A model generated the notes under the pieces. It saw nothing but the letters and a program-made list of their open reading frames with translations. It did not search any database and was not told the DNA's origin. Shown here piece after piece: positions 61,939 to 64,000 of a stretch of 64,000 nucleotides of DNA. Source of the DNA: KBS50 sp042434095 (GTDB lineage: Bacteria; Actinomycetota; Actinomycetes; Mycobacteriales; Micromonosporaceae); assembly GCF_042434095.1 (NCBI RefSeq), contig NZ_JBHLUE010000009.1, positions 79,634 through 143,633 on the forward strand. Reading direction: 5' to 3'. How positions within the stretch are numbered: the stretch's first letter is position 1; each line of letters starts with the position of its first letter. Both the position numbers and the translations under genes were made by a program.

Positions 61939-64000
61939 CCGTGTCGGGCAGGCCGGTGGGGGATGATGCGGCCGGTGGGCTTCGTCAGGTAGTGGATGCC
62001 GGCGGGAATGCGTACGTGGCCGCCCGGGATCTCATTATCAACGAGTCGGGGGTGCCTCGGTTCACTGTGGATGAGTTCGTGGACCCGCCGGTGGCTGGGT
62101 TGGATGAGTTGATTCGGTCGCGGCGGCAGCCGAGCGTGTTGCTGACCGCGCGACGGCAGGCGATCGGTTTCACCGGTCGTGCGAGCGAGTTGGCCGCGCT
62201 GGGGGAATGGCAGGACGATCCGGTCGGGCGCGGCGTATGGGTGTGGCATGCCCCGGGCGGGCAGGGTAAGACTCGTCTGGCCCAGCAGATGGGCCGGCGG
62301 AGCATCGCCGCGGGATGGCGGGTCGCGGTGGCTGGGCACCTCGATGCGGCGCCGGCGGACGCGGATGCGAAGCCGCTGGGAACGCCGTGGCGGTGGCTGC
62401 CGGCCGCGCGTCGGCCACTGCTGCTGCTTGTCGACTACGCGGAACGGTGGCCGGTACACGATCTGCTGCGGTTACTGGCCGACTGCCGAACCCGGGCGCC
62501 GAAGGTGCGGGTCCTGCTGCTGGCCCGCTCGGTCGCCTGGTGGCCCACGGTCAGTGCCGAACTGCCCCGGCTCGGATACGCCTGCGGTGGTGACGGCGAG
62601 CCACGGCGACTGCCGCCGCTGGCGGACGACGGCCGGGGGCGGCGGGATCTGTTCGAGTCGGCCTGCCTGCGGTTCACCGAGATCTACCAACCCGACAGGC
62701 CCGAGCGTGGCTGGCCGGACCGGTGGCAGCCGCCCGGCGGAGACGTGGGTGACGATCGGGTGTACGGGACCGTCCTCGGTATCCACATGGCGGCGCTGGC
62801 CACCGTCAACGCCTACACCCGGCAGACCGCCCCGCCGAGATCGGCCGGTGACGTCACCCGCTACCTGCTGGACCGCGAACGCGCCTACTGGGCGCGACTG
62901 CACGGCAGCGACCCGGACACCGTGACCGCAGCGGCGCGCACGGTGTTGCTGGCATGCCTGGCCGGGGCCCAGTTCCGTGACGATGGGTTGCGGTTGCTGG
63001 CCCGTAGCGGGCTGGCCGACGAGACGGCCGGGCAGAAACTGCTCGACGCCCACGACCGCTGCTACCCGCCACCGGCTACCGGCACCGTGCTGGAACCGAT
63101 GTACCCCGACCGCCTCGCTGAAGACTTCATCGCGTTGAGCCTGCCCGCAAGCCCTACCGGGGAACAGGCCATCGCCAGCGGGCACACTGACTCCTGGGCG
63201 GCGACCACACTGCTCGCCGCCCACCGCGCGGCGGACGACACCCTCACCTACACACTCGGGCGGCTGACCGCCCGTACCGACGGTCAGAAACCCCCGGCCC
63301 ACGCCGCCCGGCTCCTGATCTTCCTGGCCGCCGCCGCTGGCCGGCATCCGCACGTGCAGGGCTGGCTGCACATCTTGCTGACCACCGACCCAGCCCTGCC
63401 GATACACGCCGGCGGGGTCGCCTTGGCCTCCGTCGCCCGGTGTACCAGCCCCGACCTCGCCGAGGCCATTTACGCGCTGCTACCGGAACGCTCCCTGGAC
63501 CTTGACGCCGCCGCAGCTGTCCTGGCTCAGCACCTGCTCGACCACACGCAGGGCAGCGACGAACAACGCGCCTGGCACTCCGGCAACCTTGCCATCCGAC
63601 TCGCGAACACCGGCCAGCGCCAGCAGGCCCTGGCCCCGGCCGAGGAAGCCGTCCGTATCTACCGCCTGTTGGCCGAGGTGAACCCGGACGCCTACCTGCC
63701 CGACCTCGCCATGTCGTTGAACAACCTCGGCAATCGCCTGTCTGAGCTGGGGCGGCGGGAGCAGGCCCTGACCGCGGCCGAGGAAGCCACCGGCATCTAC
63801 CGCCGGTTGGCCGAGGTGAACCCGGACGCCTACCTGCCCAACCTCGCCGCATCGTTGAACAACCTCGGCAACCACCTGTCCGGGCTGGGGCGGCGGGAGC
63901 AGGCCCTGACCCCGGCCGAGGAAGCCACCGGCATCTACCGCCGGTTGGCCGAGGTGAACCCGGACGCCTACCTGCCCGACCTCGCCATGTCGTTGAACAA
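61935..64000 (+). CDS. STAND-type P-loop NTPase with TPR repeats, partial
   Basis: At least 688 residues, open at the window edge. Residues 19-36 (VVDAGGNAYVAARDLIIN) carry the motif shared with the upstream membrane protein. RQAIGFTGRASELAALGEW begins the NTPase; Walker A is WHAPGGQGKTRLAQQ (GKT ~111-113) and Walker B is LLLLVDYAERW (~162-172). A helical ARC/winged part follows, then from ~542 TPR-like 46-residue repeats with YRRLAEVNPDAYLP. This is the STAND plan, in which TPRs sense a ligand and the NTPase oligomerises. In actinobacteria many such proteins are thought to act in conflict with phages. GTGA overlap couples it to the two-TM gene. Confidence 0.8.
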   Translation, partial: MTVSGRPVGDDAAGGLRQVVDAGGNAYVAARDLIINESGVPRFTVDEFVDPPVAGLDELIRSRRQPSVLLTARRQAIGFTGRASELAALGEWQDDPVGRGVWVWHAPGGQGKTRLAQQMGRRSIAAGWRVAVAGHLDAAPADADAKPLGTPWRWLPAARRPLLLLVDYAERWPVHDLLRLLADCRTRAPKVRVLLLARSVAWWPTVSAELPRLGYACGGDGEPRRLPPLADDGRGRRDLFESACLRFTEIYQPDRPERGWPDRWQPPGGDVGDDRVYGTVLGIHMAALATVNAYTRQTAPPRSAGDVTRYLLDRERAYWARLHGSDPDTVTAAARTVLLACLAGAQFRDDGLRLLARSGLADETAGQKLLDAHDRCYPPPATGTVLEPMYPDRLAEDFIALSLPASPTGEQAIASGHTDSWAATTLLAAHRAADDTLTYTLGRLTARTDGQKPPAHAARLLIFLAAAAGRHPHVQGWLHILLTTDPALPIHAGGVALASVARCTSPDLAEAIYALLPERSLDLDAAAAVLAQHLLDHTQGSDEQRAWHSGNLAIRLANTGQRQQALAPAEEAVRIYRLLAEVNPDAYLPDLAMSLNNLGNRLSELGRREQALTAAEEATGIYRRLAEVNPDAYLPNLAASLNNLGNHLSGLGRREQALTPAEEATGIYRRLAEVNPDAYLPDLAMSLN
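63638..64000 (+). repeat. 138-bp tandem repeats encoding TPR units
   Basis: Three units begin near 63641, 63779 and 63917 (period 138 bp, 46 residues). Units 2 and 3 are nearly identical over most of their length, unit 1 less so. The array continues past the window edge. Confidence 0.85.

Overview
The window comes from a high-GC actinomycete chromosome. Third positions are G or C almost throughout, GTG and TTG starts are common, and many genes have a -10 hexamer placed for leaderless transcription. The mix of secreted CBM13 glycan enzymes, MerR/TetR/HxlR/GlxA-type regulators, SnoaL/VOC/ABM small proteins and stand-alone methyltransferases fits a soil actinomycete, perhaps Micromonosporaceae; the genus is inference.

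1-11.9 kb holds small regulator-plus-enzyme pairs: the end of a flavin-dependent oxidoreductase, an SDR, a secreted amidase-fold protein facing an XRE regulator, a pterin dehydratase-VOC fusion, a SnoaL/TetR pair sharing three tandem operators, a MerR-methyltransferase fusion, LtrA, two DJ-1-fold proteins (one with an AraC domain) and an ABM/HxlR pair. 11.9-14.7 kb carries a rifampicin phosphotransferase gene behind a RAE-like inverted repeat. 14.7-17.8 kb is a divergent NAD salvage unit: an NrtR-like Nudix regulator opposite pnuC, a two-domain nadR and a NADAR N-glycosidase gene, with one dyad at each promoter. 17.8-26.2 kb has a deacetylase, methyltransferases, an ECF42 sigma/YCII pair and an ECF41 sigma/CMD pair with candidate ECF41 promoters.

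26.2-34.4 kb is rearranged. A truncated hydrolase and a truncated kinase-like gene flank one Phd/VapC pair; a second pair follows. A RelE/HigB-XRE module sits between 101-bp direct duplications of a TetR/membrane-protein gene junction, with a small vapC relic beside it. 34.5-42 kb returns to SDR, MFS, XRE-cupin, GNAT, methyltransferase, Rrf2 and APH-like genes, with an intergenic GGCCCC array. 42-45.7 kb has LysR and ricin-lectin remnants framed by an 18-bp repeat, then two secreted CBM13 enzymes (a CE1-like esterase and a GH43 enzyme). A fourth toxin-antitoxin pair lies at 46.2-46.8 kb. 47-56.7 kb is the actinobacterial TgpA-DUF58-MoxR-FN3 cluster followed by a TPR/FN3 membrane protein, with DnaA-box-like 9-mers between them.

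At 57.4 kb a tRNA-Leu(GAG) gene marks the edge of an integrated element. A large serine recombinase ends inside the tRNA and is preceded by a 58-residue protein and two related methyltransferases, one with a ruined SAM motif, in overlapping order. Divergent from these is a pair made of a two-TM protein and a STAND-type P-loop NTPase with TPR repeats that runs off the window. Both carry the same short glycine/aspartate-rich motif, and this pair is the best candidate here for an undescribed defence or signalling system.
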